This document shows, in pieces, positions 1 through 8,474 of a DNA stretch of 64,000 bases. The DNA comes from Planctomycetota bacterium (GTDB lineage Bacteria > Planctomycetota > Phycisphaerae > Sedimentisphaerales > Anaerobacaceae), in the NCBI GenBank assembly GCA_019456255.1, contig VRUG01000014.1, positions 33,594 to 97,593 of the forward strand, given 5' to 3'. The position numbers and the translations under genes were made by a program. The number at the start of each line of letters is the position of its first letter. The first letter of the stretch is position 1. The notes under the pieces were generated by a model. That model searched no databases, was not told the DNA's origin, and saw only the letters and a list, made by a program, of their open reading frames with translations.

Positions 1-1476
1 TTTGATTATGATAATGACGGTGACATTGACATTTACTTTTTAAACGGAGCTGCGCTTAAAGGCGCAAAATATGACACGCCTCCGAAAAATGAGCTTTACC
101 GCAATGACGGCAACTTTAAATTCACCAATGTAACCGAAAAAAGCGGTTTGGGAGATGCGGGGTTTGGGGTTGGTGTAGCTGTGGCGGACTATGATAATGA
201 TGGTGACCTTGATGTGTACGTTGAAAATTGCGGGCCCAATGTGCTGTTCAGTAACAATGGCGATGGCACATTTACCAATGTGACAAAAAAGGCTGGGGTA
301 GGTGACGGTGACACGATAGGTGCAGGGGCATGTTTTCTGGATATTGACAAAGACGGCGACCTCGACCTTTATGCTTCGCGGTACATCGTTTTTTCGTACG
401 ACAAAAACGTGGTCATGATCAAGAGGGGTTATCCGGCGTTTACCGACCCGACTGTTTATGTCATCGAGCCTGACGCATTATACCGCAATAACTCAGACGG
501 CACGTTTACGGACATCAGCGATGCATCTGGGATATCAAAAGTGCGTGGAACAAGTATGGGAGTGACATGTGTTGATTATGATAACGATGGCGACACGGAC
601 ATTTTTGTAGCTAACGACAATATGGCAAATTTTCTTTTCCAAAATGACGGAACCGGTAAATTTGAAGAAGTTGGTCTTATGGCAGGAGTAGCCTATGATT
701 TTAATGGAAAGGCTCAAGGAAGCATGGGTGTAGACATCGCTGACTACGACAACGATGGTCTTCTGGATTTTTATGTCACTTCCTACGAATTACAGCCAGC
801 TACACTATATAAAAATTTAGGTGACGGACTGTTTGAAGATGTGACTTTTCCAAGCGGTGCAAGTGAAGGGACGTTTACGAGTATGACGTGGGGAACGGGT
901 TTTGCGGACTTTGATAATGACGGAGACAGGGACATTTTTGTGGTGACGGGTAACCTGCAGCCTAATATAGAAAAATATAGTAACCGTAAGTTTCATACGC
1001 GAAATGAACTCTTAATGAATACCGGTGACGGCAAATTCGTCAATATCACTGACAAGGCTGGTGACGGGATGGCGGTTGAACTTAGCAGCCGAGGCGCTGG
1101 GTTCGATGATTTGGATAACGACGGTGACATTGACGTTGTGATTCTAAATACAATGCGTGAACCGACAATATTGAGAAACGATAGTATTAATGATAACAGC
1201 TGGATTCAAATACGTCTCAAGGGCGTAAAGTCCAACCGAAACGGGATAGGCTCGCGTGTTAAAGTGACCGCTGGCGAGCTGGTTCAAATTGAAGAGGTTC
1301 GTAGTGGGCGAGGGTATCAGGGACACCACGGATTGCGGCTTTATTTTGGATTAGCTAAACATAAAAAGATTGATAAGATAGAGGTTCGGTGGCTTGGCGG
1401 CGGGGTGGACGTCTTGAAAGATGTTAAAACCAATCAGTTGATAACGATAACAGAAGGACAAAATTCTGAGAAATAA
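1..1476 (+). CDS. FG-GAP/VCBS-repeat ASPIC/UnbV protein, 5' end missing
   Basis: The reading frame is open from base 1, so the gene begins outside the window; 491 codons plus stop are visible. It carries repeated calcium-binding FG-GAP/VCBS loops of the type DYDNDGD and DFDNDGDRD, which in this family build an extracellular beta-propeller, and ends with an ASPIC/UnbV (CRTAC1-like) domain (RNGIGSRVKV, then SGRGYQGHHG, then KIEVRWLGG). By comparison with its three downstream paralogues about 70 residues, including the signal peptide, are missing. It is the first visible member of the FG-GAP/TPR array and ends 3 bp before the first TPR gene. The likely role is exported binding or scaffold; the ligand is unknown. 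Confidence 0.9.
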   Translation, partial: FDYDNDGDIDIYFLNGAALKGAKYDTPPKNELYRNDGNFKFTNVTEKSGLGDAGFGVGVAVADYDNDGDLDVYVENCGPNVLFSNNGDGTFTNVTKKAGVGDGDTIGAGACFLDIDKDGDLDLYASRYIVFSYDKNVVMIKRGYPAFTDPTVYVIEPDALYRNNSDGTFTDISDASGISKVRGTSMGVTCVDYDNDGDTDIFVANDNMANFLFQNDGTGKFEEVGLMAGVAYDFNGKAQGSMGVDIADYDNDGLLDFYVTSYELQPATLYKNLGDGLFEDVTFPSGASEGTFTSMTWGTGFADFDNDGDRDIFVVTGNLQPNIEKYSNRKFHTRNELLMNTGDGKFVNITDKAGDGMAVELSSRGAGFDDLDNDGDIDVVILNTMREPTILRNDSINDNSWIQIRLKGVKSNRNGIGSRVKVTAGELVQIEEVRSGRGYQGHHGLRLYFGLAKHKKIDKIEVRWLGGGVDVLKDVKTNQLITITEGQNSEK

Positions 1477-1479
1477 AAA

Positions 1480-2679
1480 ATGAATACTAATCGCAGGCAT
1501 TTTCAACAATCGGGTAATAGCAGAAAAACAAAGCTGTTGCCAGCTATATCAATAGCGTGGGTGACAATTGCCATTTTTTCTATGTTGATGACATCCTGGT
1601 CATTTGCCTCGGAAGTTGCCCCGCAACAGCAGGCTGTTATTTTTCTGAAAGAGCAGATATCGGCACTGTCGGAAGAGCTATTGAGTGATTTTCCGCAGGA
1701 TTCAGGATTGGCATTGACAGCAGCTAGATTTCACCAATCTTGCAATAGTCCGTACAAAATGATGGAGGTTTTGGAGCAGGGGTTGAGATATGACCCTAAA
1801 AATGGCGAGTTCAGTAAAATGATGGGTGAGACGGCTTTTAAGAATGGCGAGTACGAAAAGGCAATTATATATTGGAAGAAATTTCTTCAACTGTCGCCTA
1901 AGAACTGGGACATTCATAACGACATTGCTGGGGCACTTATTTTTTCTGGCAAATACAAGGAGGCCATTGAAACGCTTGAGGAGCGGAGTAAAACTTTTGC
2001 AAAGCCTGTTCGCAGCTACTGGTTAATTGGTCAGGCGTATATGCAATTGGAAAAGCACGAAAAGGCAAAAGAATACTTGGAAAAAGGAATTAAGATCAAG
2101 CCGGGTCACCCCAAAGGCCATTACTTACTTGCCAAAACGTATATAAGATTGAAAGAGCAGGAAAAAGCACGGCATCACATGGAAATACACCGCAGGAGAA
2201 AGGATAAAGTTGCCAAACTCCGACATCAATGGGTAAAGACAAGAAACAATGATATCAGTCAAAAAAGTACGGAAGGTGAAATCAAAAGGCTTTGTAACGT
2301 TCTGTCGAGGCTTTGTATCAGGGGGACCAAGCTTTACCGCTCGTCCAAAAATGACGGAGAGTCTCGAAAGCTCACAGAAAAGGTAGAGACAATATTTCAA
2401 CAAACTATCGCTATCCATCCAAATCAGTCGGATATATACTATGAGTTTGCTTTTTCATATTTCACTATTAATCACAACATGGACAAGGCAACCGAGCTTG
2501 CAAAAAAAGCTGTTGAGCTGGAGGAATCGGCGCAAAATTATTTTTTATTAGGTCGTATTTATTACAAAAACTCTGATACTAAAGATGCTCTGATGGCCAT
2601 AGGAAAAGCTATGAATCTGGAATCTAAAAACTTGAACTACAAACAAAAATATGATGAGATAAAGAAAGCTGTAAAATGA
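1480..2679 (+). CDS. Exported TPR-repeat protein (array copy 1)
   Basis: 399 residues. An N-terminal hydrophobic segment at about residues 21-43 ending in SFAS looks like a signal peptide. The rest is helical TPR repeats (for example YEKAIIYWKKFLQLSPKN and HEKAKEYLEKGIKIKPGHP), which are protein-protein interaction modules. It starts 3 bp after the preceding FG-GAP gene, and its stop overlaps the next FG-GAP start as ATGA, so translational coupling is likely. It is paralogous to the genes at 4370 and 7277, sharing an N-terminal block of the type QQAVIFLKEQISALSEELL. Strict alternation with FG-GAP genes suggests the products act as pairs. No catalytic motif is seen. Confidence 0.88.
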   Translation: MNTNRRHFQQSGNSRKTKLLPAISIAWVTIAIFSMLMTSWSFASEVAPQQQAVIFLKEQISALSEELLSDFPQDSGLALTAARFHQSCNSPYKMMEVLEQGLRYDPKNGEFSKMMGETAFKNGEYEKAIIYWKKFLQLSPKNWDIHNDIAGALIFSGKYKEAIETLEERSKTFAKPVRSYWLIGQAYMQLEKHEKAKEYLEKGIKIKPGHPKGHYLLAKTYIRLKEQEKARHHMEIHRRRKDKVAKLRHQWVKTRNNDISQKSTEGEIKRLCNVLSRLCIRGTKLYRSSKNDGESRKLTEKVETIFQQTIAIHPNQSDIYYEFAFSYFTINHNMDKATELAKKAVELEESAQNYFLLGRIYYKNSDTKDALMAIGKAMNLESKNLNYKQKYDEIKKAVK

Positions 2680-4367
2680 TGAAATCAGGATATCTCTCTA
2701 AAAATTCTTCTCTTCGGTACAGTATGGTTGCCGGATTGATTTTCATAAATACTTTTTTGACAGTATGTGCAAACGCATCGATTTCATTTACGGATGTAAC
2801 TAAAAAAACCGGCATTACCTTCAAACATAGCGACGGGAACTCCGAGAAATTCCATATCATGGAAACTGTCACTGCTGGTTTGGCACTTTTTGATTATGAT
2901 AATGATGGTGACACAGATATTTACTTTTTAAACGGGGCTGGTCTTAAAGGAATGAAATATGAAACGCCGCCTCAAAATGAGCTTTACCGCAATGACGGGA
3001 ACTTTAAATTTACCAATGTAACCGCGGAAAGCGGCCTGGGTGACACGGGTTTTGGGTTGGGTGTAGCTGTTGCTGATTACGACGGAGATGGCGACCTTGA
3101 CGTTTATCTTAATAATTATGGCCCGAATGTATTATACAGCAATAATGGAGACGGCACGTTTAGCGACGTGACAAAAAAAGCTGGTGTTGGGGATGGCTCT
3201 AATTTTGGAGCTGGTACGTGTTTTCTGGATATAGACAATGACGGCGACCTTGACCTTTATGTCGCTAAGTACGTTGTCTTTTCCTATGACAAAAAAGCGA
3301 CCATCGTGAAGGGTGGTTTTTTAGCTTATCCAAGCCCTACGGCTTACGTATTTCCCGCAGATTCCTTGTATCGTAATAATGGTGACGGCACTTTTACGGA
3401 TGTAAGCAAAGAATCCGGGATAGCTAAATATCGCGGAACGGGCATGGGGGTGATATGTGCTGATTACGATAACGACGGTGACACGGATATTTTTGTCGCT
3501 AATGACAGCATGGAAAATTACCTATTCCAAAATGACGGTACGGGGAAATTTGAAGAAGTTGGCCTCATGGCTGGCACTGCGTATGACTTTAACGGCAAGC
3601 CTCTTGGCAACATGGGTGTTGGCTGCGGCGATTATAACAATGACGGCCTGTTGGATTTCTATGTCACTTCCTATGCCGTTGAATGGACAACGCTATACAA
3701 GAACATAGGTGACGGGCTATTCGAGGACGTGACATTTGCGACCGGTTCAGGTGAAGGGACATTTAATAATCCGACATGGGGCACTGGTTTTGCTGACTTT
3801 GACAATGACGGAGACCGTGACATTTTTGTAGCTGGCGGACATTTACAGAGTAATGTAGAGAAATTCAGCGACCGTATGACCTATTTCGTTCGGAATGAGA
3901 TTTTTATGAATACCGGTGACGGCAAATTCGTCAATATAACGGATAAAGCCGGTGAGGGCATGAAGGTGAAGCTCAGCAGCCGCGGCATCGGGCTTGCTGA
4001 CATGGATAATGATGGTGACATCGATGTGGTAGTTCTTAATTCCAGGCGTGAGCCGACAATATTAAGAAACGATACTACCGGCAATAATCATTGGATCAAG
4101 ATTCGCTTAAAAGGTGTCAAGTCGAACCGAAACGGCATAGGGGCACACGTTAAAGTGGTAACGAAAGATTTATCACAGCTTGACGAAGTTCATAGCGGTC
4201 GCGGCTATCAGAGTCATCACGGATTGCAGCTTCATTTCGGGTTGGGCGAACATAAAAAGATAGATAGGATAGAGGTAAAGTGGATAGGCGGAACGGTTGA
4301 CGTCTTAGAAGATATTAAGGCCGACCAGGTAATAACAATTACAGAAGGGCAAAACCCTATAAAATAA
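2676..4367 (+). CDS. Exported FG-GAP/ASPIC (CRTAC1-like) protein, array copy 2
   Basis: 563 residues. A hydrophobic signal segment at about residues 15-35 (ending CANAS) precedes the family opening SISFTDVTKKTGITF. Many FG-GAP loops follow (DYDNDGDTD, DYDGDGDLD, DIDNDGDLD, DMDNDGDID), consistent with a seven-bladed calcium-binding propeller, then a C-terminal ASPIC/UnbV domain at about residues 480-555. The ATG overlaps the stop of the upstream TPR gene by 4 bp. It is full length next to the truncated copy at 1-1476 and very similar to the copies at 5583 and 8475. Secretion and calcium dependence are inferred from the family; the biological ligand is not known. Confidence 0.92.
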   Translation: MMKSGYLSKNSSLRYSMVAGLIFINTFLTVCANASISFTDVTKKTGITFKHSDGNSEKFHIMETVTAGLALFDYDNDGDTDIYFLNGAGLKGMKYETPPQNELYRNDGNFKFTNVTAESGLGDTGFGLGVAVADYDGDGDLDVYLNNYGPNVLYSNNGDGTFSDVTKKAGVGDGSNFGAGTCFLDIDNDGDLDLYVAKYVVFSYDKKATIVKGGFLAYPSPTAYVFPADSLYRNNGDGTFTDVSKESGIAKYRGTGMGVICADYDNDGDTDIFVANDSMENYLFQNDGTGKFEEVGLMAGTAYDFNGKPLGNMGVGCGDYNNDGLLDFYVTSYAVEWTTLYKNIGDGLFEDVTFATGSGEGTFNNPTWGTGFADFDNDGDRDIFVAGGHLQSNVEKFSDRMTYFVRNEIFMNTGDGKFVNITDKAGEGMKVKLSSRGIGLADMDNDGDIDVVVLNSRREPTILRNDTTGNNHWIKIRLKGVKSNRNGIGAHVKVVTKDLSQLDEVHSGRGYQSHHGLQLHFGLGEHKKIDRIEVKWIGGTVDVLEDIKADQVITITEGQNPIK

Positions 4368-4369
4368 AA

Positions 4370-5581
4370 ATGGATACCCACCCCTACCATTCGCAAAGAC
4401 AGAGTGCTAACACACGAAATAGAAACGTATCGGCTATATTGATTGGCGTTGCTATTTGGCTATTTTCAAACCCGGCAATATCGGCGGCTGGTGAATCTAC
4501 TGCTCGGCAACAGGCTGCTGGTTTTCTAAAAGATCAAATTTCAGCAGTATCCAAACAACTGCTGAAAGACTTTCCGGAAGATGCAGAAACCATTAAATCA
4601 GCAACTATATTTCATCGACAGTGTAATACGCCGGGCAAAGCCATGAAAGTTTTGGAAAAGGGTTTAAAATATAACCCAAGGAATGCTGAGCTGTGCGACT
4701 TAATGGGGCAGATAGCTTTCGAGATGGGTGAGTATGATAAGGCGATTACCTACTGGGAAAAAGCCTTAAAAGTCTCGCCCAGTTGGTTGAATCTCAATAA
4801 TAACATCGCTGATGCGATGTTGTCGTCTGGTAAAAATTCTGAAGCTGTAAAACAACTTGAAGAAAGTATTGCTAACAAAAACTTTAAGGCTTTGCCTGCC
4901 CCGTATCGCAGCAGGAGTTATTTTTTACTTGGTCAGGGATATATGCAGCTGGGAAAATATGAGGAAGCAAAAAACCATTATGAAAAAGCTCTCAAAATCA
5001 ACCCCAAGTATCGGCGCGGTAATTACTGGCTTGGGAAAGTCTATCTGCGATTAAAACAACCTGTCAAAGCCAAACAGCATATGCAAATACACAGGAAGCA
5101 ACTCACCGCCAAAGCTGACCGCAGAAGCGATTTGGCAGAGAAGAATAAATTAGCAGTTATCGACATGAGTTCGAATGTCGAATTAAAAGCATTTCCCGAA
5201 ATTATGGCAGGTTTATGTTTGCGGGGAAGCGAACTCTACGGCGCACATAATAAAACAAAAAAATCTGAAAAACTTTTGGCACAGGGAAAAGAGGCTTTAC
5301 GCAAAGCTATTACTATTTACTCAAAGCAGTCTGATATCTATCGCGAACTTGGGTTTCTGTATCTGGTAACCAACAGCAATCTGAGCGATGCAAGAGAGCT
5401 TGCCGAAAAAGCTGTCGCGCTCGAAGGTTCAGCGAAAAACTATTTTGTATTATCTCTCATTTGTGACAGGAACTTTGACCGGACAAATGCGATTATCGCT
5501 ATAAGGAAAGCTCTCGAATTAGAGCCCGGCAACGGCATGTATAGGCAGAAGTACAATGAAATGAAAAAAAGAAAGAGATAA
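4370..5581 (+). CDS. Exported TPR-repeat protein (array copy 2)
   Basis: 403 residues. A signal-like segment lies at about residues 22-41 (ending AISAAG). Several TPR units follow, such as YDKAITYWEKALKVSP and YEEAKNHYEKALKINP, with a basic linker around residues 240-265. The N-terminal block QQAAGFLKDQISAVSKQLL and the end (ALELEPGN followed by a lysine-rich tail) are shared with the genes at 1480 and 7277. Spacing is 2 bp from the upstream FG-GAP gene and 1 bp to the next. The role is presumably to dock or assemble a partner, most simply the neighbouring FG-GAP protein. Confidence 0.9.
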   Translation: MDTHPYHSQRQSANTRNRNVSAILIGVAIWLFSNPAISAAGESTARQQAAGFLKDQISAVSKQLLKDFPEDAETIKSATIFHRQCNTPGKAMKVLEKGLKYNPRNAELCDLMGQIAFEMGEYDKAITYWEKALKVSPSWLNLNNNIADAMLSSGKNSEAVKQLEESIANKNFKALPAPYRSRSYFLLGQGYMQLGKYEEAKNHYEKALKINPKYRRGNYWLGKVYLRLKQPVKAKQHMQIHRKQLTAKADRRSDLAEKNKLAVIDMSSNVELKAFPEIMAGLCLRGSELYGAHNKTKKSEKLLAQGKEALRKAITIYSKQSDIYRELGFLYLVTNSNLSDARELAEKAVALEGSAKNYFVLSLICDRNFDRTNAIIAIRKALELEPGNGMYRQKYNEMKKRKR

Positions 5582-5582
5582 A

Positions 5583-7274
5583 ATGGCCGCTACAACTATC
5601 TTTTGTAAAAATATGATTCTTCGGTATAGTGCTGTCATTATATTATTGTGTGTAAATGTTGTCGGCACGCAATACGCAACGGCTTCAATCGCATTTAAAG
5701 ATGTGACTAAAAAAACCGGAATCACTTTCAAGCATACTGATGGAGGTTCCGGGAAGTTCTATATCATGGAGACAGTGACGGCGGGCGTTGCGCTATTTGA
5801 TTATGATAATGACGGTGACATCGATATTTATTTTCTAAACGGTTCTGCTCTTAAAGGTGCTAAATATAAAACTCCTCCGAGAAATGCTTTGTATCGCAAC
5901 GACGGCAATTTTAAATTTACTGATGTAACCGATGAAAGCGGGCTTGGTGATACCGGATTTGGTTTGGGTGTGGCTGTCGCAGACTATGACAATGACGGCG
6001 ACCTGGACGTTTATCTTAATAATTACGGCCCGAATGTTTTATATTCCAATAACGGTGATGGCAGCTTCAGCGATGTAACAAAAAAGGCAGGTGTTGGTGA
6101 CGGAAATCATGTCGGGGCAGGAACCTGTTTTTTTGATATGGACAACGACGGCGACCTCGACCTTTATGTTTCGAAATACGTCACTTTTTCCTACGAAAAA
6201 AATGTCACTATAACGGTAGAAGGTTTCGATGCTTATGTAAATCCTGGTGCTTACGTATTTCCGTCGGATTCATTGTATCGTAATAATGGTGACGGCACGT
6301 TTACTGATGTTAGTAAAGAATCCGGTATAGCCGACCATCGGGGGTCGGGGATGGGTACGATATGCGCCGATTATGATAATGATGGAGATACGGACGTCTT
6401 TGTCGCTAATGACAGCATGGAGAATTTTCTATTTCAAAATGACGGGAAAGGCAACTTTGAAGAAGTCGGGCTCTTAGCAGGAACAGCATATGACTTTAAT
6501 GGGAAGGTGCTGGGAAATATGGGAGTCGACTGCGCTGATTACGACAATGACGGCCTGCTGGATTTTTATGTCACTTCTTATTCTCAGCAATGGGCAACGC
6601 TATATAAAAATCTGGGTGACGGCATGTTTGAGGACGTGACTTTTTCTACTGGTGCAGGAAAGGAAACATTTAGCAACCCGACATGGGGAACCGGTTTTGC
6701 CGATTTTGATAATGACGGGGACCGTGACATTTTCGTAGCGGCTGGTCATTTACAACCTAACATAGAAAAATACAGCGACCAGATGACATTTAATGCTCGC
6801 AATGAGCTTCTCATGAATATCGGAGATGGCAAATTTGTTAATATAACCGAGAAGGCGGGGAAAGGGTTGAGGGTCAAGCTAAGCAGTCGAGGTGCCGTGT
6901 TTGGTGATTTGGATAATGACGGTGACATCGATGCGGTGATTTTAAATACAAAAAGCAAACCGACAATACTTAGGAACGACAGTGCTAACAATAACCACTG
7001 GATTGCGATTAATCTAAAAGGTGTTAAGTCCAGCAGGGATGGGACAGGGGCACGTGTAAAGGTGGTAACGGGAAAGCTGTCTCAAATTGATGAAATTCAC
7101 AGCGGAAGAAGTTATCAAAGTCACTATGGGAGGCGTTTGCATTTTGGATTGGGCAAACATAAAAAAATAGATAGAATAGAAGTGAAGTGGCCATCCGGTA
7201 CGGTTGATGTATTGAAAGATATATCGGCTGATAAGTTAATAACGATCACAGAAGGAAAAAACACTATAAAATAA
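5583..7274 (+). CDS. Exported FG-GAP/ASPIC protein, array copy 3
   Basis: 563 residues, the same length as copy 2. The hydrophobic N-terminus (about residues 14-33, ending YATAS) is followed by IAFKDVTKKTGITF, repeated FG-GAP calcium loops and the ASPIC/UnbV end. The ATG lies 1 bp after the upstream TAA; the only ribosome-binding candidate is a weak purine run inside the end of the TPR gene, so coupled translation is likely. In the ASPIC part it has SSRDGTGARV where the paralogues have SNRNGIGA, and SGRSYQSHYG where they have SGRGYQ, so the copies have begun to diverge. Confidence 0.92.
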   Translation: MAATTIFCKNMILRYSAVIILLCVNVVGTQYATASIAFKDVTKKTGITFKHTDGGSGKFYIMETVTAGVALFDYDNDGDIDIYFLNGSALKGAKYKTPPRNALYRNDGNFKFTDVTDESGLGDTGFGLGVAVADYDNDGDLDVYLNNYGPNVLYSNNGDGSFSDVTKKAGVGDGNHVGAGTCFFDMDNDGDLDLYVSKYVTFSYEKNVTITVEGFDAYVNPGAYVFPSDSLYRNNGDGTFTDVSKESGIADHRGSGMGTICADYDNDGDTDVFVANDSMENFLFQNDGKGNFEEVGLLAGTAYDFNGKVLGNMGVDCADYDNDGLLDFYVTSYSQQWATLYKNLGDGMFEDVTFSTGAGKETFSNPTWGTGFADFDNDGDRDIFVAAGHLQPNIEKYSDQMTFNARNELLMNIGDGKFVNITEKAGKGLRVKLSSRGAVFGDLDNDGDIDAVILNTKSKPTILRNDSANNNHWIAINLKGVKSSRDGTGARVKVVTGKLSQIDEIHSGRSYQSHYGRRLHFGLGKHKKIDRIEVKWPSGTVDVLKDISADKLITITEGKNTIK

Positions 7275-7276
7275 AA

Positions 7277-8473
7277 ATGGATACTCGCGCCAACCATTCA
7301 CAAAAATACGATACAAACACAACAGCGATAGTGCTTTGGTCCGCTATTTTGTTATTTTCCAATCCATCTATATCGTCTGGATTGGAATCTACTGCTCGGC
7401 AAAAAGCCGCTGGTTTTCTAAAAAATCAAATCTCGGTCATAGCCGAACAGCTGCTGAAAGATTTCCCGAAAGATGCATATACAATTGAATCGGCAGCAAC
7501 TTTTTATCGCCAGTGCAATAGCCCTAACAAGGCGATAGCATTATTGGAACGTGGGCTAAGGTACCATCCGGAGAATTTGAGTTTGTGCATCACGATGGGT
7601 GAAACAGCTCTTGAAAACGGGCAGTACGATAAATCGGTGAAGTATTTGAAAAAGGCTATGGAAATTTCGCCTGAAAATCTGGAGCTGTACGATAAGATGG
7701 CTGACGCGTTAATGTCATCTGGGGATAATGAGCAATCGGTTCAAACGCTTGAGGAGAAAATCAATAAGGCCCAATTTCATAACTTGCCAGCGGCGGCTCG
7801 CAGCGGCAGTTATTATCTGCTCGGCCAGGGATATATGCAGCTAGAAAATTATGAAAGGGCGAAGCAGTGTTACGAAAAGGCAATTGAGATAACTCCCGAC
7901 CATCCGGAACGGTATTATTGGCTGGCAAAAGTTTACGCGAGACTGGGGCAATCTGAAAATGCAAAAAAACATATGGAAGCACATCGGAAGTTGAAGGCAG
8001 AACTGGATATTAAAAAAAATGAGTGGGCCCGTAAAGAATACAGAGAAGTGATAGACATTAGTTCTCATCTCAGGCTCAAGGCGTTTCCTGAAATTATGTC
8101 GGATTTATCTGCGCATGGGGTCGGGCTTTACCGTGACAATAATGAGATAGAAAAAGCAAAGCAGCTTTGGATAGAGACAACAAAAGGATTTATAGGAGCC
8201 ATTGCGATTTATCCAAAGCAGTCTGATATGTATCGCGAGCTTGCGTTTCTGCATCTGGCGACCAACAGCAATATAGCTGACACAATTGACCTTGCCGAAA
8301 AAGCAGTCGAACTTGAAGGTTCAGCGAAAAACTATTTCATATTATATCTCGCCTGGCAGAAAAACTCCGACCAGGCAAAAGCACTTACCGCCATAAGAAA
8401 AGCTCTTGAATTGGAGCCTGAGAACGCGGTATACAGACAGAAATATAACGAGATTAAAAAAAGAAGGAAATAA
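7277..8473 (+). CDS. Exported TPR-repeat protein (array copy 3)
   Basis: 398 residues. The N-terminus has a hydrophobic segment (about residues 15-35, TAIVLWSAILLFSNPSIS) and then the shared block ARQKAAGFLKNQISVIAEQLL. TPR units include YDKSVKYLKKAMEISPEN and YERAKQCYEKAIEITPDHP. It starts 2 bp after the upstream FG-GAP gene and ends 1 bp before the next. It is the last TPR member: the fourth FG-GAP gene is followed by a hydrolase instead. As with its paralogues, only a scaffold or interaction role can be supported. Confidence 0.9.
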   Translation: MDTRANHSQKYDTNTTAIVLWSAILLFSNPSISSGLESTARQKAAGFLKNQISVIAEQLLKDFPKDAYTIESAATFYRQCNSPNKAIALLERGLRYHPENLSLCITMGETALENGQYDKSVKYLKKAMEISPENLELYDKMADALMSSGDNEQSVQTLEEKINKAQFHNLPAAARSGSYYLLGQGYMQLENYERAKQCYEKAIEITPDHPERYYWLAKVYARLGQSENAKKHMEAHRKLKAELDIKKNEWARKEYREVIDISSHLRLKAFPEIMSDLSAHGVGLYRDNNEIEKAKQLWIETTKGFIGAIAIYPKQSDMYRELAFLHLATNSNIADTIDLAEKAVELEGSAKNYFILYLAWQKNSDQAKALTAIRKALELEPENAVYRQKYNEIKKRRK

Positions 8474-8474
8474 A